Assembly: GCA_002779595.1 (NCBI GenBank)
Contig: PEWF01000034.1
Span: 1-7,896, forward strand
Origin: an archaeon CG07_land_8_20_14_0_80_38_8
GTDB lineage: Archaea > Nanobdellota > Nanobdellia > Tiddalikarchaeales > Tiddalikarchaeaceae
DNA length: 7,896 nt
Direction: 5' to 3'
The position numbers and the translations under genes were made by a program. Position 1 is the stretch's first letter. Each line of letters begins with the position of its first letter. Shown one piece after another: positions 1-5,585 of this stretch. Below the pieces are notes generated by a model. The model saw only the letters and a program-made list of their open reading frames with translations. It searched no databases and was not told the DNA's origin.

Positions 1-397
1 AACCAACATCCAAACCAGTGCCTGAAATTTTATGAATTATATACTCAAGGGCTCCACGCTGCTGAAGCACGCGACCATTATCATCAACATCCATACTCGT
101 AAAACCAGCATGAATATACTGAGCCGCAGTAGGGCACAACTCGCTGAGGTACTTTATCCCAGCATTAATATCATGATGCGTTATCCTCTCATACTCTTTA
201 AACTTGGACACAAGCAAGTCATCAACAACAACCCTGCAAATCTCGTCATAAGCCTTTTGCGGAGCAAAACCAATATCAACGAATACCTTTATCTGGGTTT
301 TCCAGATTTGAACCCATTTAGCAAACTTATTCTTAGTACTATGAATTTCATTAATAATATTACTCGAATGACTCGCAATAGGTGAAAAATAAACCAT
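1..397 (-). CDS. purB: Adenylosuccinate lyase, N-terminal part (runs off the left edge)
   Basis: Only the first 132 codons are present; the rest lies beyond base 1. The enzyme cleaves SAICAR to AICAR plus fumarate, and adenylosuccinate to AMP plus fumarate, in the cytoplasm. Seen in the sequence: an N-terminal YFSPIAS segment like the Y-x-SP-L-x-S-R start of the family, a helix with W28 and W32, THHDI at 73-77 (family RHDV, whose His is catalytic), then PTAAQYIHAGFTSMDVDDN at 89-107, matching the conserved IHxGxTSxxVxDN signature. The TS and DDN spacing looks closer to the eukaryote-like form than to the Bacillus form. The start ATG at 397 is chosen because an AGGTGGT ribosome site precedes it. 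An ATG eight bases upstream is out of frame and meets a stop after two codons. The gene follows purC by 30 bases, and PurB acts on the PurC product, so co-transcription is likely. Another fumarase/aspartase-superfamily lyase is possible but less likely. Confidence 0.85.
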   Translation of the reverse strand, partial: MVYFSPIASHSSNIINEIHSTKNKFAKWVQIWKTQIKVFVDIGFAPQKAYDEICRVVVDDLLVSKFKEYERITHHDINAGIKYLSELCPTAAQYIHAGFTSMDVDDNGRVLQQRGALEYIIHKISGTGLDVG

Positions 398-405
398 TAA
401 AACAT

Positions 406-412
406 ACCACCT
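406..412 (-). promoter_or_regulatory. Ribosome binding site of purB
   Basis: The minus strand reads AGGTGGT, close to the archaeal AGGTGAT anti-16S consensus, eight bases before the ATG at 397. It lies in the 30-base purC-purB gap and supports the chosen start. Confidence 0.6.
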
Positions 413-427
413 TCATTCACTTCTTAA

Positions 428-1519
428 TCACCCAGTTACGTAAAGAGCAAAACCCAACTCTTCCATCTCCTTCAAAACATCATTCAAGCTTGGCAGGTCA
501 AAGAATTTCCTGCCAATTACTTTGTCCAATACTTCATTGCACACAGCACCATACATCCAACCCCATAACCTGTTAAAGTCAGGTTTAAGTTTTTTCGGGA
601 ACAATCCATCACTTCTCATATCTTCTCTCCAATCAGGACCATTATTCTTATATTTTGAAATCATCTTTGCCCATTCAGCATCCTCCTTATTATGATACTG
701 CCTTGCAGGTTCTTTACTAACCTGAAACTTTCCCCTGCCACCCCTGCTTTCATCAAGAGTTCCCAAATTATCCCCAATCCCTGGACCATTATTCCAAATG
801 AATTCTAATTTTCCATCATAATCCACAATGTCTGCTAACTTCCAAATCCTGGTTATTTCCTTATTAGCCTCATTTAAAACAGTCTCTAATTGCTGAAACT
901 GGTCTTCATTCAAACCGGAAATGGTTAATAATTCATCACGACTTCTGACCATTCTATCACCAGTTTCTTCAAACTTGGTTGTGAAATCATATATTGGCTT
1001 TGGCAATACAGTTCCTGGTTTAGGCATTTCATCTAAACCAATATCTGCAGGCACTAATCTTCCATCAGCCAATTTTTCAAAAACGCTGCTCCCCAAAGGC
1101 AAAGCATCCCTGTAAATGCACTCAAGAGGAGGCAAATAATTATTTAACCTGCCCTGATTCTGCTTAAAAAAAGAATAGTCATATTTCCCATTAACAAAGT
1201 CCGGCTTGTACACGTTCACTAATTTAACCTGCATTATATTAGACGGACCTTCTAATTCTCTTAACCTCTTAACCTCCCCATCTTCAACCATACCTTCATA
1301 ATGAGTAAAATAACCCTTTTCTTCAAGCGCTTCAAAAACTACAGCACCCAATAACATATTCGAATAATTCCTATAATTAACCTTATCGGGCATTCTGCCC
1401 CAATCCTTAACACTGTAATAATTAGTTCCAATCATCCAGCCCAGTCCCATTTCATTCTTCATTGGCGGATTAATAACAAGCAAATTTTTAGAGCTTCCTT
1501 CATAAATTCCTGATTTCAT
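428..1519 (-). CDS. purC: Phosphoribosylaminoimidazole-succinocarboxamide (SAICAR) synthase, long form
   Basis: ATP-dependent ligation of aspartate to CAIR to give SAICAR, in cytoplasmic de novo purine synthesis. Numbered from the chosen start (363 residues): YEGSSKNLL at 6-14 is the N-terminal nucleotide-binding strand and loop (family YEGK-x-K). LPPLECIYRDALPLGSSV at 129-146 matches the family PLE-x-IxRN...GSS block. PIYDFTTKFEETGDR at 175-189 is the substrate-loop region. DYDGKLEFI at 233-241 corresponds to the iDxKxEF strand, and GTLDES plus SKEPARQY at 253-275 to the DE...R/DK...R block. The protein is clearly longer than the roughly 240-residue bacterial enzyme, with extra sequence around residues 20-70 and a long C-terminal extension. 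A start five codons earlier (1534) exists, but the ATG at 1519 has GGTGAT three bases upstream and a better leader length from the TATA box. The purB start follows directly. The assignment rests on motifs alone, and the extra segments were not matched to anything. Confidence 0.85.
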   Translation of the reverse strand: MKSGIYEGSSKNLLVINPPMKNEMGLGWMIGTNYYSVKDWGRMPDKVNYRNYSNMLLGAVVFEALEEKGYFTHYEGMVEDGEVKRLRELEGPSNIMQVKLVNVYKPDFVNGKYDYSFFKQNQGRLNNYLPPLECIYRDALPLGSSVFEKLADGRLVPADIGLDEMPKPGTVLPKPIYDFTTKFEETGDRMVRSRDELLTISGLNEDQFQQLETVLNEANKEITRIWKLADIVDYDGKLEFIWNNGPGIGDNLGTLDESRGGRGKFQVSKEPARQYHNKEDAEWAKMISKYKNNGPDWREDMRSDGLFPKKLKPDFNRLWGWMYGAVCNEVLDKVIGRKFFDLPSLNDVLKEMEELGFALYVTG

Positions 1520-1522
1520 CTT

Positions 1523-1528
1523 ATCACC
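1523..1528 (-). promoter_or_regulatory. Ribosome binding site that decides the purC start
   Basis: GGTGAT on the minus strand, a perfect match to the last part of the archaeal GGAGGTGAT consensus, three bases before the ATG at 1519. The upstream ATG at 1534 has no such site and would have a leader of only a few bases. Confidence 0.6.
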
Positions 1529-1563
1529 ATCCATTAAATTTAGGATTAAGAAATTATCCCTTC

Positions 1564-1572
1564 TTTTTAAAA
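1564..1572 (-). promoter_or_regulatory. Candidate TATA box of the purC-purB unit
   Basis: The minus strand reads TTTTAAAAA. Its centre near 1568 predicts a transcript start near 1542, giving a leader of about 20 bases to the ATG at 1519. It follows the T7 tract of the upstream RNA, so purC appears to have its own promoter. Confidence 0.5.
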
Positions 1573-1581
1573 CAATTGTTT
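1570..1581. promoter_or_regulatory. 12-bp perfect palindrome over the purC TATA/BRE: candidate operator
   Basis: AAACAATTGTTT is a perfect 12-bp palindrome. It overlaps the last bases of the purC TATA box and covers the position where the BRE would lie. A dimeric repressor bound here would block TBP/TFB. No family match is claimed, and AT-rich palindromes can occur by chance. Confidence 0.35.
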
Positions 1582-1582
1582 A

Positions 1583-1592
1583 ACTGCGCAGT
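1583..1592. promoter_or_regulatory. 10-bp perfect palindrome upstream of the purC promoter
   Basis: ACTGCGCAGT is a perfect palindrome and is G+C-rich against an AT-rich background. It is separated from the 1570-1581 palindrome by one base. It may be a regulator-binding site for purC-purB, or a short hairpin at the 3' end of the upstream RNA. Confidence 0.35.
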
Positions 1593-1595
1593 GAT

Positions 1596-1602
1596 AAAAA
1601 AA
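1596..1602 (-). terminator. T7 tract: candidate archaeal terminator after the small RNA
   Basis: Seven T's on the minus strand, eight bases after the terminal stem of the candidate RNA. Archaeal RNA polymerase terminates at short U tracts. It lies upstream of the purC TATA box, so it would separate the RNA from purC. Confidence 0.5.
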
Positions 1603-1609
1603 TTAGGAG

Positions 1610-1688
1610 TGTAATCAGAAGCCAATCTCAAGTACTCGTCACAGCAAAAATTACTTGCTCTGTCCGCCTGTGGCTTCATCACCTTACA
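1610..1688 (-). ncRNA. Candidate kink-turn / C/D-box-like small RNA
   Basis: Read on the minus strand, the element has a 5-bp terminal stem TGTAA (1688-1684) with TTACA (1614-1610). The 5' strand continues with one free G and box C GTGATGA (1682-1676); box D CTGA (1618-1615) directly precedes the 3' strand. This is the canonical kink-turn layout: stem, three-base bulge GGT, tandem G-A pairs, U-U, then a second stem. That second stem is a perfect 7-bp GAAGCCA (1677-1671... read 1677 downward) with TGGCTTC (1624-1618). Inside are a C'-like GTGACGA (1642-1636), a D'-like CGGA (1666-1663) that could form tandem G-A plus two Watson-Crick pairs, and a hairpin AGCAA/TTGCT with a 7-base loop. A TATA box ends about 22 bases upstream of the 5' end and a T7 tract follows. 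The spacings C-D' (9) and C'-D (17) are not those of a standard guide, and the second stem would hide the guide bases. It may therefore be a degenerate C/D RNA, another L7Ae-binding RNA, or a leader element of purC. Confidence 0.5.
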
Positions 1689-1709
1689 AATCCTATTATT
1701 ACAAGAATG

Positions 1710-1719
1710 TTTATAAATA
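1710..1719. promoter_or_regulatory. Near-symmetric TATA box, possibly bidirectional
   Basis: TTTATAAATA on the plus strand reads TATTTATAAA on the minus strand, so both directions resemble the archaeal TATA consensus. Rightward it predicts a start near 1740, ahead of the nuclease ATG at 1764. Leftward it predicts a start near 1688, exactly at the 5' base of the terminal stem of the candidate RNA. Confidence 0.6.
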
Positions 1720-1752
1720 CTTTTTTAAAACGCGGCAAAATTCCCTTAAAAC

Positions 1753-1757
1753 AAGGA
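1753..1757 (+). promoter_or_regulatory. Ribosome binding site that decides the nuclease start
   Basis: AAGGA lies six bases before the ATG at 1764. An in-frame ATG at 1707 exists, but the TATA box begins just after it, so it would lie upstream of the transcript start. Confidence 0.5.
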
Positions 1758-1763
1758 ATATTT

Positions 1764-2678
1764 ATGCAAATTTTAAGCGATAAAGGACTAATAATCAAAA
1801 CCAAAAATTACAATATAGGGCTGGATACTGCCTCCTCTGATTGCGATTGCTGCTTCTTATCGCACGCTCACACAGACCACTTGTTAAAAACTGACAAGAA
1901 AGTTTTATGCAGTGAGGAGACAAGAATATTGTCAAAAATCAGAGGCAGGGAAGTAAGAGTTATGCAGGCGCCTAAGAATATAAAATTATTCAATTCAGGG
2001 CACATACTCGGCAGCAAAAGCTTACTAATTGAAGAGGATGGTGAGAAAATATTATTCACAGCGGATTTCTGCCCCAGAACGCGCGGATTCATGGAAGGAT
2101 TCAAAACAGTAAAATGCGACTCATTAATTATTGAATCCACTTTCGGGAGGCCGTACTTCATATTCCCGGATTTCGAAGAAGAGATGAAGAAGGCAAAAGA
2201 TTTTGCAAAAGACAACATTAAGAAGGATTATTTGACAGTTTTAATGGGCTACCCATTGGGCAAAATCCAGCAAATCCAGCACTACTTCAAAGATTATGAG
2301 AAAACTATTCACCCTGACTTGAAAGTTTACAATGACGTGCATGACAGTTTCGGCGTGAATCTTGGAATATTCAACGGCTTGGAAGAAAGCGACTTATTAT
2401 TCACGCCGTTAATGAAAACCAATAATGAATACTTCAATAATATAAAAAGAATGAGAGGGGTTAAGTTTGCAGTGTTCAGCGGCTGGAACATCATACCTTC
2501 TTACAAAGACAGGTTCAGCGCTGATGAAGGGTTCACGATAAGCGACCACGCAGATTTCAAGGAATTATTAAACACAGTGCATGAAAGCAAGGCAGAAAAC
2601 GTTTACGTGCACCACGGGAACTGCAAAGAATTCGTAAACATACTGAAAGCAGAAGGAATTAATGCAGAAAAAGTATAA
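1764..2678 (+). CDS. Metallo-beta-lactamase/beta-CASP-type nuclease (YSH1/SNM1-like)
   Basis: Predicted two-zinc hydrolase acting on RNA or DNA ends, 304 residues. Metal site in order: D21 in GLDTAS (motif 1), HAHTDH at 34-39 (motif 2, HxHxDH), H80 in SGHILGS (motif 3), D101 in TADF (motif 4). Beta-CASP-like features follow: E124 in IESTFGRP (motif A), an SGW segment near 239-241, H262 in SDHADF (motif B) and HHG near 283-285 as a possible motif C. This pattern belongs to COG1236-type exonucleases, CPSF73/SNM1 relatives. At about 300 residues it is much shorter than archaeal CPSF proteins and has no KH domains; its size resembles the DNA-ligase-associated exonuclease group. The start at 1764 is supported by its ribosome site. 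A TIM-barrel gene follows on the same strand after 27 bases. Whether the substrate is RNA (3'-end processing) or DNA (repair) cannot be decided here. Confidence 0.85.
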   Translation: MQILSDKGLIIKTKNYNIGLDTASSDCDCCFLSHAHTDHLLKTDKKVLCSEETRILSKIRGREVRVMQAPKNIKLFNSGHILGSKSLLIEEDGEKILFTADFCPRTRGFMEGFKTVKCDSLIIESTFGRPYFIFPDFEEEMKKAKDFAKDNIKKDYLTVLMGYPLGKIQQIQHYFKDYEKTIHPDLKVYNDVHDSFGVNLGIFNGLEESDLLFTPLMKTNNEYFNNIKRMRGVKFAVFSGWNIIPSYKDRFSADEGFTISDHADFKELLNTVHESKAENVYVHHGNCKEFVNILKAEGINAEKV

Positions 2679-2682
2679 AAAA
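2674..2682 (+). promoter_or_regulatory. TATA box overlapping the nuclease stop codon
   Basis: TATAAAAAA includes the TAA stop of the upstream gene (2676-2678) and is preceded by an A-rich stretch. Its centre is 28 bases before the ATG at 2706, the distance expected if transcription starts at or next to that ATG. No Shine-Dalgarno sequence is visible before the ATG, consistent with a leaderless mRNA. Confidence 0.45.
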
Positions 2683-2705
2683 GCAAAAATTTACTTATTT
2701 AACTG

Positions 2706-3425
2706 ATGAATAATTTAATATTGCTCAGCACTGCATGTTATTTCAGAAAAAATGACAACATGAATAATATTATTAAGAGAATTCTGAAACCTGAACATTC
2801 TGTTAATGGTTATGGATTAGCACTGCTAACCCCTGATGAATTAATGAATTTCCAGCCGTGCAATGAAATTATTGAATTGTCGCAGAATTATTATAATACT
2901 CTTCATGCGCCTGCAAAAAAAGTGGCTTACAAAAATGACCTGGAAACTGACAAATTATTAAACAAATTAAAAATGTTAAGCACGCAGTTAAACATGAAAA
3001 ACATAACTTTCCACTACAACACTGTTGAAGATTTTGAATACTTGGTTAATAATCTTAAAAATTTCAGCATAAGCCTTGAAAATCAAGGAATAAAAGACGG
3101 GAATAATTCAGGACTGGAAGAATTACTGGACACTTACCCCTCAATTTACTTAACTTTTGACGTGTGCCATGCTATAGAATTCGGAAAGGAGGAAGCAGAC
3201 AAAATAATAAAAAAATATGATTACAAGATTATGGAAACGCACTGGAGTTATTCCGGAAGCAATTTTAACCATGACAGTGCAGCAATAATGCTGATGGAAA
3301 TTAACTACATGCTCAAATTAATAAAATCATTGGACAAACCAGTCCTCATAGAAGTTGATTTAAGAGAATCAAGCAAGCACTCATTCATAATCAGGAAAGA
3401 AATACAATTACTGAAATCATTTTAA
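2706..3425 (+). CDS. Xylose-isomerase-like TIM barrel protein, endonuclease IV-like metal site
   Basis: A 239-residue protein of the AP-endonuclease-2/sugar-phosphate-isomerase fold (COG1082/PF01261 type, by pattern). Candidate metal ligands fall at barrel strand ends in the order expected for endonuclease IV: H67 (LHAPA), H103 (TFHYN), E125 (SLENQG), D152 and H155 (FDVCHA, like the DTCH of endonuclease IV), H179 (ETHWS), H189/D190 (NHDS) and E216 (LIEVD). The first strand NLILLSTACYF begins right after the start Met, so 2706 is favoured over the internal Met19. The protein is shorter than endonuclease IV (about 270-300 residues), and the usual DRH motif is not obvious, only NHD. It lies 27 bases behind a nuclease gene, which hints at a nucleic-acid role. 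A sugar isomerase/epimerase role remains equally possible. Its last 9 bases overlap the convergent endA gene. Confidence 0.7.
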   Translation: MNNLILLSTACYFRKNDNMNNIIKRILKPEHSVNGYGLALLTPDELMNFQPCNEIIELSQNYYNTLHAPAKKVAYKNDLETDKLLNKLKMLSTQLNMKNITFHYNTVEDFEYLVNNLKNFSISLENQGIKDGNNSGLEELLDTYPSIYLTFDVCHAIEFGKEEADKIIKKYDYKIMETHWSYSGSNFNHDSAAIMLMEINYMLKLIKSLDKPVLIEVDLRESSKHSFIIRKEIQLLKSF

Positions 3426-3938
3426 CTTATTCCAGTTTGACTCATAATAAGTTGCATCACCCTCGTCATCAACAACTGCAATAACTGCGGACTTCCTCAC
3501 ACTATGAGCTACTCTCATCATTTTGGAATAATCCCTCCATGAAAACTTGGCGCTCTCCTTAAAGCATGCAATTAACCACTTCGCATGCCCGCTGCCCGGC
3601 TTAACTCCCTTGTCATAAACCCTGAAATCAAAACCATACTTTAAGGCAGTCTTGACTACGAAGCCTGCACTTTTCAAATCATTAAAAACTGCAAACCTCA
3701 TCCTGAAATTATTCTCCTTACTAACTGCTTTCCTCATGAAAGCATCACTGCTTAAAATCTTGCCCCTGCTCCTTACTGCAATCTTATCCTTGCTAACCAA
3801 ATACGTTGCCTCAACAAAGGACAATTCCAGAACTGCTTTGTTAAGCGTTCCAATACTGCCTTTTGAATGAACAGAATTCGCATTACTGCCATCACTTATT
3901 ATTACCTTGTCACCTATTAATTCAGAAACTATTTTCAT
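3417..3938 (-). CDS. endA: tRNA-splicing endonuclease (archaeal, single-domain)
   Basis: Cuts bulge-helix-bulge introns from precursor tRNAs, and rRNAs, leaving 2',3'-cyclic phosphate ends. The 173-residue length fits the homotetrameric alpha4 type (Methanocaldococcus jannaschii enzyme about 179). The N-terminal half (1-80) is the weakly conserved domain, with SKGSIG at 25-30. The catalytic domain has Y108 in FRVYDKG, H118 in GSGHAKWL and K149 in VRKSAVIAVVDDEG. The Tyr-His and His-Lys spacings are 10 and 31 residues, the same as Y115/H125/K156 of M. jannaschii, so the triad is complete. It follows the 532-residue surface protein gene by 26 bases and may be the last gene of that unit. No good ribosome site is seen before the ATG; an A/T-rich stretch near 3961-3972 could give it a leaderless promoter. 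It overlaps the TIM-barrel gene tail-to-tail by 9 bases. Confidence 0.93.
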   Translation of the reverse strand: MKIVSELIGDKVIISDGSNANSVHSKGSIGTLNKAVLELSFVEATYLVSKDKIAVRSRGKILSSDAFMRKAVSKENNFRMRFAVFNDLKSAGFVVKTALKYGFDFRVYDKGVKPGSGHAKWLIACFKESAKFSWRDYSKMMRVAHSVRKSAVIAVVDDEGDATYYESNWNKLK

Positions 3939-3964
3939 ACTAATTATTTACTAACCTGCTTATT

Positions 3965-5563
3965 TTATTTCTTTCTCAAGAACAAGTAAGACAATAATAA
4001 CACTAAACTTACCCCCAGAATGAACGCGGCACTGCTCCCTGCCTGAACAACCATTCCAACAACATTATTAGAGTAATAAGTAACATTCCCAGCCATACTA
4101 ATCCCCTTGCCTGCCATGCTCACCATGAACTCGTCAACATTAAAATTTTCATGAATAATCATTAAATCATTCAATACGAACGTTATGCTGTCGCCAGGGT
4201 TTAACTTAATGGTTGAATTGTCAATCTCATTCAGCGCTGACAATTGCACAAAGTATTCATTAATTCTTGAACCATTATTCACAATAGTAACTTTAGTATT
4301 ATTATTGAAGAAAAAATCCGGAACTATCAACTCACCGCTGTAGCACTCGCCAAAATTTTTAACAGCAAAATTATCATCAACAAGCGCCTTATCATTGCAC
4401 ACATTAATTGACTCGCTCTTGAAATACAAACTCAAATCACTGCCTGAAATATTCGCCAAATTAAGAGTAATATTCACGCTCTCATCAGGCATTAACACCA
4501 AATAATTACTCTTATTGTCATAACTCCATTTTAAGAAAGTATTATACGCGTTATCCTTAACACCAGTATTGTGCACGTTCACAATAACTCCTGCATTATC
4601 CTCTTCGCAGTAATCATTACTGCTAGTGTAAACAGTTACTTTCTGCGAGTCGCAGTTCAAAACTTCGTAACTTACGGGAATAATTTTCTCTCCTGCAAGA
4701 GCAGAATTAACAGTAATTCCGCGGACTTTCAGTCCAGTATCATCACATAAAGTTGTAACATTTACCGGAACACTAATTTCCTCGCCAGGATTCAAACCAG
4801 CACTTTTAACTCCTAATTTTAAGTATTCACTATTTGTTGAAACAGTGTAATTATCAAAGTGCGCGCCAGTATTTTCCAGAATGAAAAAATGCTCCTTTAA
4901 CAAGCCCTCGCAGATTTTGAAATCATTAATTTCATAATTGAACGAGTCGCAGTTAGTCACGTTCAATTTAGCATTAACGCTTTCATTTATTAAAGAATTC
5001 CACACTTTAACGCTAATCTTATTATCATTCAAACCCTTAGGAGTGAAAAATAAATCAAAATTTTCACTGCTTCCTTTTGAAATATTCGCAGAGAACAAAT
5101 CATTATTAACTTCAATGTTCAATAATTCATCATATTGTCCATTATTTTCAACATTCACTGAATAACTGCCTGCTTCATTCAGGCAGTAATGATTGCCTGC
5201 TGAAACGCTTATATTCGCGTGATGGCAGTTTTCCACACTGAAAGGGTAAGAGTAAGTTTTCTCGCTGCCCTTCGAGTCGCTGATAACAATATTAAGATTA
5301 TAGTTCCCTGTGAACGGCAGGAAAGTTTCAAAACTTAAAACTGACAATTCGCCTTTCTGCAGGAAAAAATTTGAAGGTGTCTTTAATTCGGTGAAAATTC
5401 CAGCGTTGCCTTCAATGCTGACGTCATAGTAAACTGTTGAATCATAATTATTCACAATATTAATATTGTCCCTGAATACTGATTCGCTGCACTCGCTTAA
5501 AGCATGAACTATTGAAAAAGAAGATAATAATAAAATAATAAAAAGGGATTGTTTTGAAAACAT
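3965..5563 (-). CDS. Secreted, membrane-anchored Ig-like repeat protein with paired cysteines
   Basis: Not a named gene. The 532-residue protein has a signal peptide (1-22, cleavage likely after VHA), a long extracellular part and one C-terminal membrane helix (about 507-529) ending in RKK, so it should be displayed outside the cell. It contains repeats of about 92-101 residues, each starting NC, with a second Cys 13-15 residues later and then a beta strand ending in (E/H)N(N/T)G. The Cys pairs are C113/C127, C205/C218 and C304/C319. A fourth, diverged unit is near C389/C407. C25 and C273 complete ten cysteines, an even number that fits disulfides. About a dozen N-x-S/T sequons suggest N-glycosylation. 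The modules look like CARDB/NEW3-type Ig domains of archaeal surface proteins. It has a strong AGGAGGG ribosome site, starts 22 bases after a second surface protein gene and precedes endA by 26 bases. The binding partner is unknown. Confidence 0.8.
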   Translation of the reverse strand: MFSKQSLFIILLLSSFSIVHALSECSESVFRDNINIVNNYDSTVYYDVSIEGNAGIFTELKTPSNFFLQKGELSVLSFETFLPFTGNYNLNIVISDSKGSEKTYSYPFSVENCHHANISVSAGNHYCLNEAGSYSVNVENNGQYDELLNIEVNNDLFSANISKGSSENFDLFFTPKGLNDNKISVKVWNSLINESVNAKLNVTNCDSFNYEINDFKICEGLLKEHFFILENTGAHFDNYTVSTNSEYLKLGVKSAGLNPGEEISVPVNVTTLCDDTGLKVRGITVNSALAGEKIIPVSYEVLNCDSQKVTVYTSSNDYCEEDNAGVIVNVHNTGVKDNAYNTFLKWSYDNKSNYLVLMPDESVNITLNLANISGSDLSLYFKSESINVCNDKALVDDNFAVKNFGECYSGELIVPDFFFNNNTKVTIVNNGSRINEYFVQLSALNEIDNSTIKLNPGDSITFVLNDLMIIHENFNVDEFMVSMAGKGISMAGNVTYYSNNVVGMVVQAGSSAAFILGVSLVLLLSYLFLRKK

Positions 5564-5570
5564 TAAAAAT

Positions 5571-5577
5571 CCCTCCT
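5571..5577 (-). promoter_or_regulatory. Strong ribosome binding site of the 532-residue surface protein
   Basis: AGGAGGG on the minus strand, seven bases before the ATG at 5563. It is the strongest such site in the window. It lies within the 22-base gap after the upstream gene, suggesting efficient translation from a shared mRNA. Confidence 0.75.
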
Positions 5578-5585
5578 GTTGCCCC

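Noticed and set aside
32..385. Plus-strand open frame of 117 codons
   Set aside because: It lies opposite the purB frame, which shows clear adenylosuccinate lyase motifs. The plus-strand product has no recognisable features.
1618..1677. tRNA-like 7-bp stem GAAGCCA/TGGCTTC
   Set aside because: It is only 60 bases long, no TTCRA-type T loop is present on either strand, and no credible D arm or anticodon arm is seen. The kink-turn reading explains the stem better.
1610..1688. H/ACA guide RNA (an ACA occurs at the 3' end of the terminal stem)
   Set aside because: The ACA is inside the paired stem and there is no pseudouridylation pocket at the usual distance below an upper stem.
1707..1763. N-terminal extension of the MBL nuclease
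   Set aside because: The TATA box at 1710-1719 would be inside it, and a ribosome site precedes the ATG at 1764.
1868..2218. Minus-strand open frame of 116 codons
   Set aside because: It is the antisense of the nuclease gene, whose HxHxDH and other metal motifs make it the coding strand.
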